Positions 35,906 to 46,310 of a stretch of DNA of 64,000 nucleotides are shown piece after piece. Origin of the DNA: Amoebophrya sp. A120 (Eukaryota; Sar; Dinophyceae; Syndiniales; Amoebophryaceae); the NCBI GenBank assembly GCA_905178155.1, contig CAJINV010000001.1, positions 7,547,506 through 7,611,505 of the forward strand. Direction: 5' to 3'. The position numbers and the translations under genes were made by a program. The first letter of the stretch is position 1. Each line of letters opens with the position of its first letter. The notes under the pieces are model-generated. The model ran no database searches. It was not told where the DNA came from and saw nothing but the letters and a program-made list of their open reading frames with translations.

Positions 35906-37144
35906 ATGTCGCAGCAAAAAGGGGGCTCGTCCTCCTCTTCCCCGGGTACGCTGGCCAAAACGCCCAGCGAAAATTTCCGACCCGGCGTTTTTTACCGAAG
36001 ACTGGGAAACGATGTGGCGGCCGCGGCGTTGGCGACGCTAGCGTTGTCGCCCTTCGTTTGCGTGATCGACAAAAGCATCATTTCGAACGCATCCGGCAGG
36101 CAGAGTCTCGGGTCGTGCCTGAGCGAAAACTTTCGTCTGCTCTTCACGCGGCCCCATCGATTCGCGCTCTTGCCGGAATACCATCTCATTTACGGGGTAA
36201 GTACCTACAATGTGATTGAGTTTGGTGATGCTGACTGTGAAGATGATGGACAACTTGATACAGGCTCTCGAGCTCCCCCACGTTTCAAGCAAGAGAAAGG
36301 AATGTTTCACCAGCACAACACGTAATTCGAGCCTCTTATTGACTCCAGTTGTAATATCGTGATAAAAAAATCAAAAAAGGTCTACCTCGCCACCTACATG
36401 TCTGCAAACATGACGGATACCATCTGCAAGGAGCATGGGATAAATCCGCTTTCACCGGTTTTCTTCGCTACCTCCGCAACGAACATGGGATTCTCGATTA
36501 TGAAGGACCGGGCTTTCACACGTATGTTTTCCACGTTGAAAAGTCCCAAACCCCTGCCGCTCCTGTCCTACGCACTCTTCGCCGTGAGGGACTCGCTGAC
36601 GATTCTCGGATCTTTCACTTTGGTGCCGTTTGCGGGGAAAAAGTATTTCGAGTGGATGAACGACGACAGTAATAGTTCTGCCGCCGCTGCTGGGAACAGT
36701 TCGAGTAGAACCAGACCAGCACCGCTACCTGTCACAGCGCTCGCCGCCTCACCGGGAGGAACGAATAGTGCGTCTGGGCTGCAGCAGAGTCGGAAGATTT
36801 CGCAAGCTGGGGCACTGAACCTAGCGCAGCTCACGTGCCCGATGCTGATCCAACTGGTGTCCACGCCACTTCACCTGACGGCACTGGACTTGTACAACCG
36901 ACCACAGGCCACGGCCGGCTCGAGGCTCGCCTTCGTGGGGTCGCAGTACCTCGGCGCCATGACGCTGCGAATGAGTCGCATAGCACCCGCGTTCGGCTTT
37001 GGCGGATTGGGAAATAGGATCCTGAGGGAAAGCTTCAACGCCGAGCTGCTGGAACCAGCGATACCCCCGAGCGATCCAGGTGAGCTTCACAAAGAATCGA
37101 GCGTAGGCACGCTGGCGCGCAAGCATACCGCCTACCACACATAA
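35906..37144 (+). CDS. Unrecognised conserved-looking protein, probably membrane-associated
   Basis: Two exons (35906-36196, 36380-37144), donor GGG|GTAAGT, phase 0; 351 residues. After a Ser/Gly-rich start come NDVAAAALATLALSPFVCVI, RPHRFALLPEYHLIYG, VYLATYMSANMTDTIC, FFATSATNMGFSIMKDR, YALFAVRDSLTILGSFTLVP and PMLIQLVSTPLHLTALDLYN. Weakly hydrophobic, helix-like segments alternate with charged loops, in the style of mitochondrial carrier-like or outer-membrane proteins. I cannot name the family. A strong alternative donor (CCAG|GTGAGC at about 37080) and the acceptor TGTCGCAG near 37265 would replace the last ~22 residues with a different 24-residue end (GCCGVSKCRNLF...). Both ends are possible. 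Confidence 0.65.
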
Positions 37145-37994
37145 AACTTTAAATTGCTAAGCAACCGAAGGTAGACGAAATTTGGAATTGACGCAGAATT
37201 GACACAATTTTCTAACCATATCGCATACGAAGTTTCCTGGAAATAAAACATCCTTTCTGTCGCAGGCTGTTGTGGCGTCTCAAAGTGTAGGAACTTATTT
37301 TCCGCGGTCACTCGGTCGCCTATTGCAAGCTCAATGTCATGACCCTCATGTTTTTTTGTTTGCGAACGAGAGAGGCTCCGGCTCGGTAGCTACTATGAAG
37401 ACAACACATCGTTTGGCGAATGCGAATCAGAAAAAGACACAACAGATGTCGGTCTCGTGCAAAAGTTTTGGAATTTTTTTCTTGAGGGAGATGATAATAA
37501 ACACTTTTTTTTCTGCTTGCAACCTTCTTATATCGTACGTATCAATCTACCTGTACCTGTAGGTACTCTCGTCCTGAAAGACTGATTTTTGCTCGTCCCC
37601 GTCGCTCGTCATTGGATCTGCATTCGTGAAAAGAAATGTTTCTGATCAAAACACAACAGCAGCCTAAAACTGAAACTCGGAATTTCCGAAAGCAACTGTC
37701 ACACACACCCCTTGCTGTAAAAGCAAACCACTTTCACACAACTCGTTTTCACACGAACACTACATCTCTTTCACACTTAAAACCATTTTTCGAGTAAACT
37801 GAAAAGCTTACTCTTCATACTCTTGCTCACATCTTGCTCCTGTTTCTCACTGCTATTTGCTTGCTTCAATTCGTAGTTGCATTGACTTCTCATTTCCTTC
37901 TCGCACAAGCTTATTACCACACCACAAAGTTTGGTTTCTGTACTATCCTCCACTGTTTATCAACATAACAACGAACCAAAGGCCACCGAGAAAA
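37145..37994. other. Intergenic region, no gene seen
   Basis: May contain the 3'-terminal exon of the preceding gene (about 37266-37340) and the pyrimidine-rich upstream sequence of the Kazal gene. Nothing else is recognised. Confidence 0.45.
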
Positions 37995-40251
37995 ATGTTT
38001 CGTGCGGGCCAAATTTTCGCTACCGCTTCGGCGGTTTTCGCCCAGGATGTCGCTACCACGACCACGGCGCCGGTCGCGGTAGTTTCCACCACCACTACGG
38101 TGGGGCCGATTGTGGTCGTGAGTACTACCACGGCCGCGCCGGTTGTGACCACGCAAGCCCCGGTAATCACCACCACGACCTCCTCCGCGGCCTCGACGGC
38201 TGCGGCCACTACCACCGCTAGCCCGCTGCTCACGACGACCTCCGCGGCCTCTACTACGGCCGCGGCCACCACCACCGCCAGCCCCGTGATCACGAAGCAA
38301 CCGTTCTTCTCTACCACCAAAGCGCCAGTGGTCGGCAACACTCCGTGCACCAAGGAGTGGATGCCGGTGTGTGCGAAGGAGGACCCGGCCGCGGAGCAGG
38401 GCAAAACGTTTCCGAACGCCTGCGTCGCGAAGAATTTCGGCTACGCGGACGCGCAGCTGACCGCGGGCAAGTGCGAACACGGCTGGTTCAAGCGGTGGGC
38501 GCGCCGTCTGCGCGAAACCATGAAGAAGCGCAAAGCCAAGCGGGGCGGAAAGAAGGGGGGTCGCAAGGGCGAGGATGGCGAAGGACAAGCGGAGCGAAAC
38601 AATGGTGAGAACAAGGAAAACAACAAGGGGAAACATGATCGCAAGGAGCGGGACCACATGAACCACGACGATGCTGTTGAACATCACAACGATGTTGCGC
38701 CGGCCCAAGCCAATCTGCCGGTGGAGCGCGAGAAGCAGCACGGTGGGAACAACGGGATGAACGCCGGAGGACCTCCTCGCGGGGGGGACAACGATGACTC
38801 GCTGATCGATGACATTGGGTCCTTCGCGGAGGACACGGTGGAGCTGATCGAGGAGGAGATCATCGGGAAGATTTTCGCCGCCAAACTCGCGCAGATGCCG
38901 GAAGACGCCTCGGTGGAGGAACGATTGCTGATGAAGATGCAGGTCCTGAAAACCACGGTCATGGACGAGAACAAGGAAGTGGCGGACTGGGACCCGGAGC
39001 AGTTGCTGGACAAGGAGATGCTGTTGTTCGACAAGAAGAACAGCACCGACCACCACGGCAAGCACGGCAAGGGTAAGGGCAAGGGAGGGAAAGGCAAGGG
39101 AGGCAAGGGAAAGGGCGGCAAGGGGAAGGGCGGCAAGGGAAAGGGCGGCAAGGGTCATCACCACGGGGGTAAGAACCACACCAAGCACGGTGATGACGAA
39201 GAGCACGAGCACGACCATTCGTTTGATCATGAAGAAGATCATTCTTCCCTGGACGACGTCGCGAAGCCGGAGTTGGAGAAGCCCGAGCCGGTGGCTGAGC
39301 AGGAGAAGGACGCCAGCACGCCTCTGCTGACCAAGCCCGAAGAATCCGTGGTGCTCGTGAAGGGCACGCGCCGCTTCCTGCAGAAAACGCCCACCGCCGT
39401 CGAAGACAAGACCGGCTACACTGCTGCGGACAAGGAAGCCTGGACCGGTGCTACGGACAAGTCGGCTTACACCTCCGGGGAGAAGGCAGCTTACACTGGA
39501 GAGAAAGCAGCTTACACCGGGGACAAATCGGCTTACACGTCTGGTGAAAAGTCTGCTTCAACCTCGGCCGTCGACAAGGCTGCGTACACCGGGGAGGAAA
39601 AGGACGCGACTTCTACCCGGTCGCGCGGAGGCAAGAAGGGCGGGGCCCAGGCCGAAGGCAAGCCCTCCGGTGAGAAGGGGCAGATGAAGCCGCCCAAGCC
39701 CACGGAACCGGGCATGATGAACGCTGCGTCTGTGAGCCAGGAAGAGGGCCTGGGCGCCTTCTCTGCGGACTTCACGCCAGAAGAGCAGCGCGTGATGGAA
39801 GACCAGGACGGGTGGATGTACGCCGCGCAACCGCGCGCGGGACCGACCAGCGACGCATCCTCAGCGTCGAACGCGGTGGGGCTGGTTCGCTGGGAAAACC
39901 TCCTGGTCGACCAGGAAGACGAACTGTATGATTTTTTTTACCTTTTCGATGTTTTTTCGTTTGTCATGCACAGTAGATGTGAGGATCGCCTGCTTAGATT
40001 TTTTTGCGTTTCGTTGGAGTTCTCGCCTCAGGAAGAACGACCCCGAAGTCGTTGAGTTGTTTGAACTGAACGGTTAACAAAAAAAAAACAGGTACACTGG
40101 TTCGCCTTTGCCGGAGTACGAAGTTTCGCGGGCAGCGGGTGCTGCGTACCAAACGGAGCTGGACGACGGACGCACTACGTCCTCGGCCGCTTCGCTCAAG
40201 GGACTGGGCCTGTTCGTAGCAGCGGTGTCCGGCGCAGTCATCTTGTTTTAA
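37995..40251 (+). CDS. Kazal-domain, mucin-like secreted protein, probably GPI-anchored
   Basis: Two exons (37995-39925, 40092-40251), phase 2; 696 residues. Layout: signal peptide (MFRAGQIFATASAVFAQD); a Thr/Ala-rich, mucin-like stretch (about residues 20-110); one Kazal-type inhibitor domain, with CTKEWMPVCAKEDP, then GKTFPNACVAKNFGYA and the last cysteine in AGKC; a Lys/Arg-rich segment; an acidic helical part; a block of GKGGKGK repeats; a His-rich patch; tandem AAYTGEK/SAYTSGEK-type repeats; and a second exon ending in a hydrophobic tail (LGLFVAAVSGAVILF) with no basic residues after it. The last feature fits a GPI-attachment signal. Kazal domains inhibit serine proteases; on a parasite or protist surface they could blunt host or prey proteases (inference). 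The position of the C-terminal tail in its own exon supports the splice model. Confidence 0.82.
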
Positions 40252-40884
40252 GTGTTTCAGGGAACAAACGATGTAGGGTTTTTCGAAACCACCGATGTGA
40301 AAAGAAATTTTGAACTGTTTTTTTGTTGTTTAGTTTCGACAACGACCGCAGAATTCATTGTGAAAGTGTACACGACAGTTGCTTTTTAGTTGCTACGGCA
40401 TGATTGAAGGTCATACATTCTTTTTGTGATTGAAGGTCACGGGTCATGATTGAGGGTCATAACATTACGTGGAATTCCGGGAACATTTTAGTAGTTTTTT
40501 CGTTGTATTGTCCCTGAATAAGGGATAGAGTTTCTGAATTCATGACTGAACGTAAACGACAAGGATGTTAATAATATGCCTAGACTTTAGTTGTTTCTGC
40601 ACGTTCCAACGGACTGTAAGAAGAGCTACATTCATACGGATCTTCTCATGAATTCAAAATTTTGCACGATGCACAGAATACCTTCTTGTGCCTTTGACGT
40701 TTCAGGAACTTCATTGGAAGACGTACTTGCACGACTGCGAAGCCGTGGATAACAGTATTTCATACTAGCAAAGCCAGCTTCGCCTGGAAGTAGGCATCAG
40801 AAGAAACGCAAATGTCAGTTAGCATCATCGACATCTAGATAACAAATCAAAAAGAAAAAAGCGCCGGCCCCAAAACAAGGCCGC

Positions 40885-41055
40885 GGCGCGCCCAATGTGG
40901 TCGTCGCGGCTCCGGCGCGCCCAGATTGGTCGCTCCATTTCCGGCGCGCCCAGTCTGGTCGTCCCGGCTCCGGCGCGCCCAGAGTGGTCGCCCCAGCTCC
41001 GGCGCGCCCAGAGTGGTCGCCCCGGCTTCGGCGCGCCCAATCTCATCAACCCGGC
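40885..41055. repeat. 29-bp minisatellite, array 1 (GGCGCGCC type)
   Basis: Six units of the form CGGCGCGCCCAGAGTGGTCG plus CCCCAGCTC, 29 bp each, with point variation. Each unit contains GGCGCGCC. Confidence 0.9.
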
Positions 41056-41060
41056 GCCGA

Positions 41061-41437
41061 ACGGCCGTTGGACAACTTCTGGCCGTCCGACGGCCGTCGG
41101 ACGACTCTGGGTTGTCCGACGGCCGCCGGACGACTTTCGGCCGTCGGACAACTTCTGGCCGTCCAACGGCCGTCGGACAACTTCTGGCCGTCCAACGGCC
41201 GTCGGACGACTTTTGGCCGTCCGACGGCCGTCGGACGACTTTTGGCTGTCCGACGGCCGTCGGACAATTTTTGGCCGTCGGACGACTTTTGGCTGTCCGA
41301 CGGTCGTCGGACGACTTTCGGCCGTCGGACAACTTCTGGCCGTCCGACGGCCGTCGGACGACTTTTGGCTGTCCGACGGCCGTCGGACAACTTTTGGCCG
41401 TCCGACGGCCGTCGGACGACTTTTGGCTGTCCGACGG
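41061..41437. repeat. 29-bp palindromic minisatellite, array 2
   Basis: Units ACGGCCGTCGGACGACTTTT plus GGCTGTCCG (29 bp), about eleven copies, mixed with three 18-bp short units (ACGACTTTTGGCTGTCCG type). The junction of adjacent units forms the perfect palindrome GTCCGACGGCCGTCGGAC. The array runs into the N gap, so its true length is unknown. Confidence 0.92.
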
Positions 41438-41727
41438 NNNNNNNNNNNNNNNNNNNNNNNNNNNNNNNNNNNNNNNNNNNNNNNNNNNNNNNNNNNNNNN
41501 NNNNNNNNNNNNNNNNNNNNNNNNNNNNNNNNNNNNNNNNNNNNNNNNNNNNNNNNNNNNNNNNNNNNNNNNNNNNNNNNNNNNNNNNNNNNNNNNNNNN
41601 NNNNNNNNNNNNNNNNNNNNNNNNNNNNNNNNNNNNNNNNNNNNNNNNNNNNNNNNNNNNNNNNNNNNNNNNNNNNNNNNNNNNNNNNNNNNNNNNNNNN
41701 NNNNNNNNNNNNNNNNNNNNNNNNNNN
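41438..41727. other. Assembly gap (290 N)
   Basis: A run of N inside or next to the palindromic minisatellite. The sequence does not resume as the same repeat on the far side. Confidence 0.99.
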
Positions 41728-41838
41728 GAAGTCGAAACTGAAACTCAAACTCTAACTTAATTCTCAAACTCAAACTCAATGTTGAAACTCAAACTCAATG
41801 TTGAGACTCAAACTCAATGTTGAAACTCAAACTCAAGC
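41728..41838. repeat. Short tandem repeat, unit TGTTGAAACTCAAACTCAA
   Basis: About three copies of a 19-bp unit, preceded by shorter AAACTC-type repeats, directly after the gap. Confidence 0.85.
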
Positions 41839-42742
41839 TGACATTTGCATTCTTTTCTGCCAAGGTAGTTAATATCTATACCATGATAAGATTAGAAAAC
41901 TAACCTCTGAGCGTCAAAATCAAAATTTCAACACGACATAAATTTATTCACGGGCCGTGCTGGTTGCGTGACCGTGACTGTGCCATGTGTTTTTGGACAT
42001 CCTTCTTGTAGTTCCTTTATTGGTATTCTTATTCATTGCTTTCGTCGACGCACAGTGGGCCGGGTCAGAGATTTTTGCCTCGTCGGTTTTTTTTTCGTTT
42101 TTGAGTGGTCGTGATCGAGAGCGAGGTCACCACACAAGCGCACCTGCGTGCGAAAGTGGAACGAGTCACATGTTTCGTTCGCGAGGTCTGAGTGGTGTCG
42201 TTTTTGAATATTTCGATAGCAAGAAAAAGTGTGACTGAAAGGGGAAAGAGGAAGAATGTCGTGCTGCACAAATTGCAAAAATGCTACTCCAGAAGTTGCA
42301 GCAAGTAGGAAGTCCTCTAGCCATAAGCAAAATTGTTGTCCTTCTGTCTCTTTTTCTCTCTCTTTCTCAACGAGTGGAGCTCTAGTTGCCTCGCATTGCA
42401 AACGAACAGGCAGAACTGTTTACGTCGTCTGTGTGGAGGAAACAAACCAAATGAAGCTAAATGAAAAACAACAGGAGCATTCGTGTAGAACTAAGACGAG
42501 CTTTCGTGTGGTATTCCCCAGACAAGCTCGCAGACTCCTCAAATTGCATTCATATCTTGGCTCCACATCCACAACATAATGATTTTGGCTGAAATGAACT
42601 GTACTAGGGGCTTTGTGAGAAGCGCGCATTAGGTTTTATGACAACTGCATTTGATGCGGTGCCTTTGCGTTCTAGTGTGAAAGCACCAAACAACTCACTT
42701 TGAATTTATTTATTGTCCGCAAGTCAAAAGGACGAATACGAA

Positions 42743-44782
42743 ATGACGAACATGCTACCCCTAGAGGATGCGTCGAACGTGCCAAAAATAGAATATGCTA
42801 GCGTCGAAATCGACCTGGAGTGCAGTATTTGTTACGGGAATCCCGTTTCACGAGGCCCGGAGGACGAAATGCCAAATCCCGTCTTGACAAGCTGCTGCCG
42901 TCAAACTTTTTGCGAGGAGTGCATCAGTTATTGGCGATCGAAACCAAATCCGCATGGAGAGAGCGCGAACACGTGTCCAACGTGCAGGGCCAGAGACTGG
43001 ACCTGGCATCCCAATCTTGATGTGAAGATGCATTGCAGCCTCTGTTTATCCACGTTCCTTCGAGCTGAAGCGGAGCACCATCTGAGAACTTGTCCGGCGG
43101 TTCGCGGCAAATGTGTTCATTTTGGACGGGGCTGCGACTGGGTGGGAACGCGTGATGAGTTTCTGTCGCATCAAGCGGGTTGCGCCTTTTCCGACGAGGG
43201 TGGCAAAGCGGCTGCGCGAAAGATCATCGAGGAGGACGCCGATCACACGAAGAAGATCAAGAAGTTGGAATCACTGTTGACGGGGTCCGATGTCGCAGCG
43301 GGGATAGTGGGCAACAAAAATCACTATCACTATTTTTCCCCGTTTCCGACAGTTTCGCCGGTTACTTTGTTTGGAGAAGCGAAAGCGCTTGACGTGTGTC
43401 TCTTGCCGGACGAAGCGGAGCGACTGGTGGAATTAGCCAGGAAGCAACGGCGCGACGAACCGAGTCCACCAGAAGTCCAGCGCGAACATAATCCGGCAGT
43501 GCTGCGCCAGCGTGTTATCGCCAATAGGCGAAAGCGCCGGGGTATTGCCGACTGCGCGCCGGTCGTTCCGGGTCTTTCGGGGAACCAGGCAAAAATGCGC
43601 GTCAGACGGCCTGCGCGGTCAGCTCTGAAGTGGGGCGCACCACCGGCGGAAGAGGAGCCTAGTTTTCCGTCGCATGTCCCTGTTTTTGATCGGGCAATGG
43701 TTTTGTTTTTGCGAACCTTACGGGACGGCCCAGGAAGAGTGATGTGGTTCCAGCGCTGGGAACTGCGACTGGTATGCGAGATAGTTGAGGCTTGTAGTAT
43801 TCCCCTGAAACACGAGCCAGTGCTTCTCGAACCTGCGTATTCGTCGCTCTTTTCGCAGGCCCTCTCGAATTTCGTCGTGAACGCGGCGGACTTTCCGGTC
43901 CGGCCCCCCAAGGTCCCATCGGTGGACACGAAATTGGTGAAGATGGTCTCGGCGTGCGAAGTTTACTGTTCGTGGTACCTGTTTGAACAGAATCTCGTGG
44001 CGCAGCTTTCGGCAAAATTAATCAACCGCAGCGTCGCGACACACTCTCCGGATCTTGAGGTAGAGACACTACCCAAGGTGATTCAGGAAGCAGCCGGACA
44101 CATTCGCGGAAAGGACAACGAAGTGCTACACGAACACCAAATGAAGACTCTTGACGACACATTTTTCACTGCAGCGCGGCTATTTCCAGTCCCCGCCTCT
44201 AACGAGAGCATCGTCTCCTTGATGCCCGATTCACTGCTGTTAGCAAACAATTTTTCCTGCAAGGAGACGAAGATTTCCTGTACCGACTCCTCCAGAGGAG
44301 TGAAACAACTGGCCGACGACCTTTCAACGCGCAGCCAAGAGTCGGACAATCGGGACGCTCTCCTAGAGATTGGTACAGAGCCGATGAAGGCTGCCCTGAT
44401 GAAGTACGCACTAGCACTTGGCGCGCGACGCGTGTTTCTGAAAATTTTTCCAGCCCAGTCCAGCACGAACGCCGTGACGGAGAGAACAATTTTTTTGCCC
44501 GATGCGCTCTTTCTGGTGCGGCTGCGGCACTACCTGTCGCCGGCTGCTTGCGGTTTCTGGCTAGATACCGGTGATGATGATGCAACGATCTGCTGCAAGA
44601 TGCAGACCGCCTTGGAAGACTCCCTCCCACAAATGGACTTTCGAGGAAAATGTGTGTATTTTACCGTGAATACGAACACTGACATCGAGCCGGTGTACCT
44701 CAACAACGTGAAAACCGCATTGGATATGTTAAGCCAAGCGAAAACAGCCAAGAGGGTGCGCGTTTCCTTGAGTGGTGTTTGA
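42743..44782 (+). CDS. RING + TRAF-type zinc finger protein, paralogue 1
   Basis: Single exon, 679 residues from the first ATG. A RING-like domain spans about residues 27-81: CSIC, then SCCRQTFCEEC, then CPTCR. The position usually held by His is Gln54. A TRAF-type zinc finger follows (about 98-147: CSLC ... HHLRTC ... CVHFGRGC ... HQAGC). The rest is helical, with no named domain. RING/TRAF proteins act as ubiquitin ligases or adaptors; the missing His may weaken one zinc site. A paralogue follows at 46311 with the same order of domains and the same conserved blocks after the zinc fingers (a KLESLL / KLEALL helix; PVTLFGEAKAL versus PVSLFFEAKAL). The pair is therefore a tandem duplication. 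Confidence 0.85.
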   Translation: MTNMLPLEDASNVPKIEYASVEIDLECSICYGNPVSRGPEDEMPNPVLTSCCRQTFCEECISYWRSKPNPHGESANTCPTCRARDWTWHPNLDVKMHCSLCLSTFLRAEAEHHLRTCPAVRGKCVHFGRGCDWVGTRDEFLSHQAGCAFSDEGGKAAARKIIEEDADHTKKIKKLESLLTGSDVAAGIVGNKNHYHYFSPFPTVSPVTLFGEAKALDVCLLPDEAERLVELARKQRRDEPSPPEVQREHNPAVLRQRVIANRRKRRGIADCAPVVPGLSGNQAKMRVRRPARSALKWGAPPAEEEPSFPSHVPVFDRAMVLFLRTLRDGPGRVMWFQRWELRLVCEIVEACSIPLKHEPVLLEPAYSSLFSQALSNFVVNAADFPVRPPKVPSVDTKLVKMVSACEVYCSWYLFEQNLVAQLSAKLINRSVATHSPDLEVETLPKVIQEAAGHIRGKDNEVLHEHQMKTLDDTFFTAARLFPVPASNESIVSLMPDSLLLANNFSCKETKISCTDSSRGVKQLADDLSTRSQESDNRDALLEIGTEPMKAALMKYALALGARRVFLKIFPAQSSTNAVTERTIFLPDALFLVRLRHYLSPAACGFWLDTGDDDATICCKMQTALEDSLPQMDFRGKCVYFTVNTNTDIEPVYLNNVKTALDMLSQAKTAKRVRVSLSGV

Positions 44783-45114
44783 TGAAAAGCGATTTCGTTT
44801 ATTGTATGTAGTTTACGATGTAGAAGTTTCGAGCTTTTTTGGCAGAGCCTTTAAACTCTCTAGGCAGTGCTTTCTTTACCTTTTCGCTTCGCCTATTTGT
44901 GTTGGTTTTGGAGTCGTAGACGAGTGCGTTTTTTCTCACTCGCTTGCAGTGCTATGCTTTCTTGCGTAAATGAAAGCGAGCGGAAAACGGAATGAACATA
45001 CGCAATCGCAAGTTGAAGCTTTATACCAGCGAATGAATATCGTGCGACTTCGACCTTGAGAACTGATTTCAACATGTACGAAGAACTTATTTTGATTTTT
45101 CAATTTTTTGATCT

Positions 45115-45198
45115 CTCCTGCAGATGTTCTTACCTTTAGGAGTACTTAATAGTATGCGAGAGGATTTTTCCCGCTCACCTTAAAGAGCGCACACGTCA
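45115..45198 (+). mobile_element. Short dispersed element, copy 1, with 16-bp target duplication
   Basis: 84 bp containing GCAGATGTTCTTACC, AGTATGCGAGAGGATTTTTC and GAGCGCACACG. It is flanked by identical 16-bp repeats TTCAATTTTTTGATCT (45099-45114 and 45199-45214). The related copy at 57481-57586 starts 17 bp further upstream but ends at the same point, so this copy is 5'-truncated. Confidence 0.8.
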
Positions 45199-46232
45199 TT
45201 CAATTTTTTGATCTGCAGATCTCGGAGGTGACAGGTTGAGACACCGGTCACCATCTACTTACGCTCAGGAACATAGACCACAGTACGGTAAAAAGTTACT
45301 CGCTCGCCACAAGAAGAAGCGAGCACGCAATTGATTTTCCAATTTGAACTATTTTTGCTCACGATGTCGAACCAAATTTACTTAGAGGCGGAGGCGGAAT
45401 CAGGAAAGATTTGGGCCTGCCTCGCGTATAAATCATACATTTTTTTGTTCTTGAGAACTAAGAACTTTCTTTTCAACCTTTCCCAACGAATTCTCGTCCA
45501 GGTGTATGATCACATGGATGTGAAAATTAGATTTCACTGACGCTAATATCAAATTACAAACTAACTACATTGTTGAAGAAGAGTCAGTATCTTTGTATGT
45601 TGACCGTTGCCAGGTGCAGGTCGTTTTGTTGACGAATTAGCATCGGGCGAGGATTATTTTGATGGTGTAGTGCTTGTTGACGAAGTCGAAGGTCCACAAG
45701 AGGGCTTCAAAACAACGGAGCTTGCAGCTGTTTTTCGAAGTTTTTTGTCGCTCTCTGAGAAAAATCGAAAAGGAGTGAGTGACCAATCAAGTATCTAAGT
45801 ATTCATTGTTGATGGAGATGTTGTTTCTTTGCAGGAGGAGTGATGGACACCGACAATCACGACTACAGTGATCATTATCGAGATGCCTGGAAATTCCCAC
45901 GATTTCACGTTTTCTGGTGCTGAGGTTTTTTTTGGATGCCCTACGACTTCCTCGCTAGTACACACGGGCGTTTGTAAGTAATGATATTCAAGTAACTACA
46001 CAGTAACGCAATCTTCTATCATCGGTACGTACGCCCACGCCATCGTACACACACTTTCGCGGACCGTACTCCATCGTACACACACTTATGAAATGTCAGA
46101 AGTGCCGTCATGACTCTAGTCTATTAGCAAATTGCAAATCGTTCTGATGCTGCGCAAAAATATTACAGTTCCCCAGTTGAAAAATCCACGAGCCACCTCA
46201 ACATCGTATTCAATATTGTACGGCCCTTGCTG

Positions 46233-46264
46233 GGTTTAGGGTTTTCTTTGGGTTTAGGGTTTTG
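46233..46264. repeat. Interstitial telomere-like motif
   Basis: GGGTTTAGGGTTTT occurs twice in 32 bp, separated by CTTT. TTTAGGG is the plant-type telomere unit, also reported from dinoflagellates. It lies 50-80 bp upstream of the second RING/TRAF gene. Confidence 0.75.
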
Positions 46265-46310
46265 CACGCAAGAAATCGCTAGAACCAAACAGATTGATAC
46301 TTACGAAATT

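Larger units (their letters stand above)
40252..42742. other. Intergenic region with minisatellites and an assembly gap
   Basis: No gene is supported. It holds two 29-bp tandem arrays (40885-41437), an N gap (41438-41727) and a 19-bp array (41728-41838). The open frames across the arrays in several frames arise because the repeat unit lacks stops. Confidence 0.7.
44783..46310. other. Intergenic region between the RING/TRAF paralogues
   Basis: Contains a dispersed repeat with flanking duplications (45115-45198), a possible older copy ending near 45332, and a telomere-like motif (46233-46264). An ATG frame at 45364-45540 and an open stretch at 45614-45780 could be exon fragments, but I could not join them in one frame. 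Confidence 0.5.

Noticed and set aside
37914-39242. Long minus-strand open frame (442 codons) opposite the Kazal gene
   Set aside because: It is the antisense shadow of a GC-rich, repeat-rich coding exon; the plus strand has the signal peptide, Kazal domain and matching splice sites.
41061-41437. CRISPR-like appearance of regularly spaced palindromic repeats
   Set aside because: There are no unique spacers: the whole period is repeated, and the genome is eukaryotic. It is a minisatellite.
40825-41779. Open frames of ~300 codons across the minisatellite and N gap on both strands
   Set aside because: The repeat units lack stop codons and the gap is read as unknown residues; there is no real coding evidence.
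45364-45780. Possible small gene between the RING/TRAF paralogues
   Set aside because: Two open pieces exist, but no donor/acceptor pair joined them in phase, and the second piece lacks a start.
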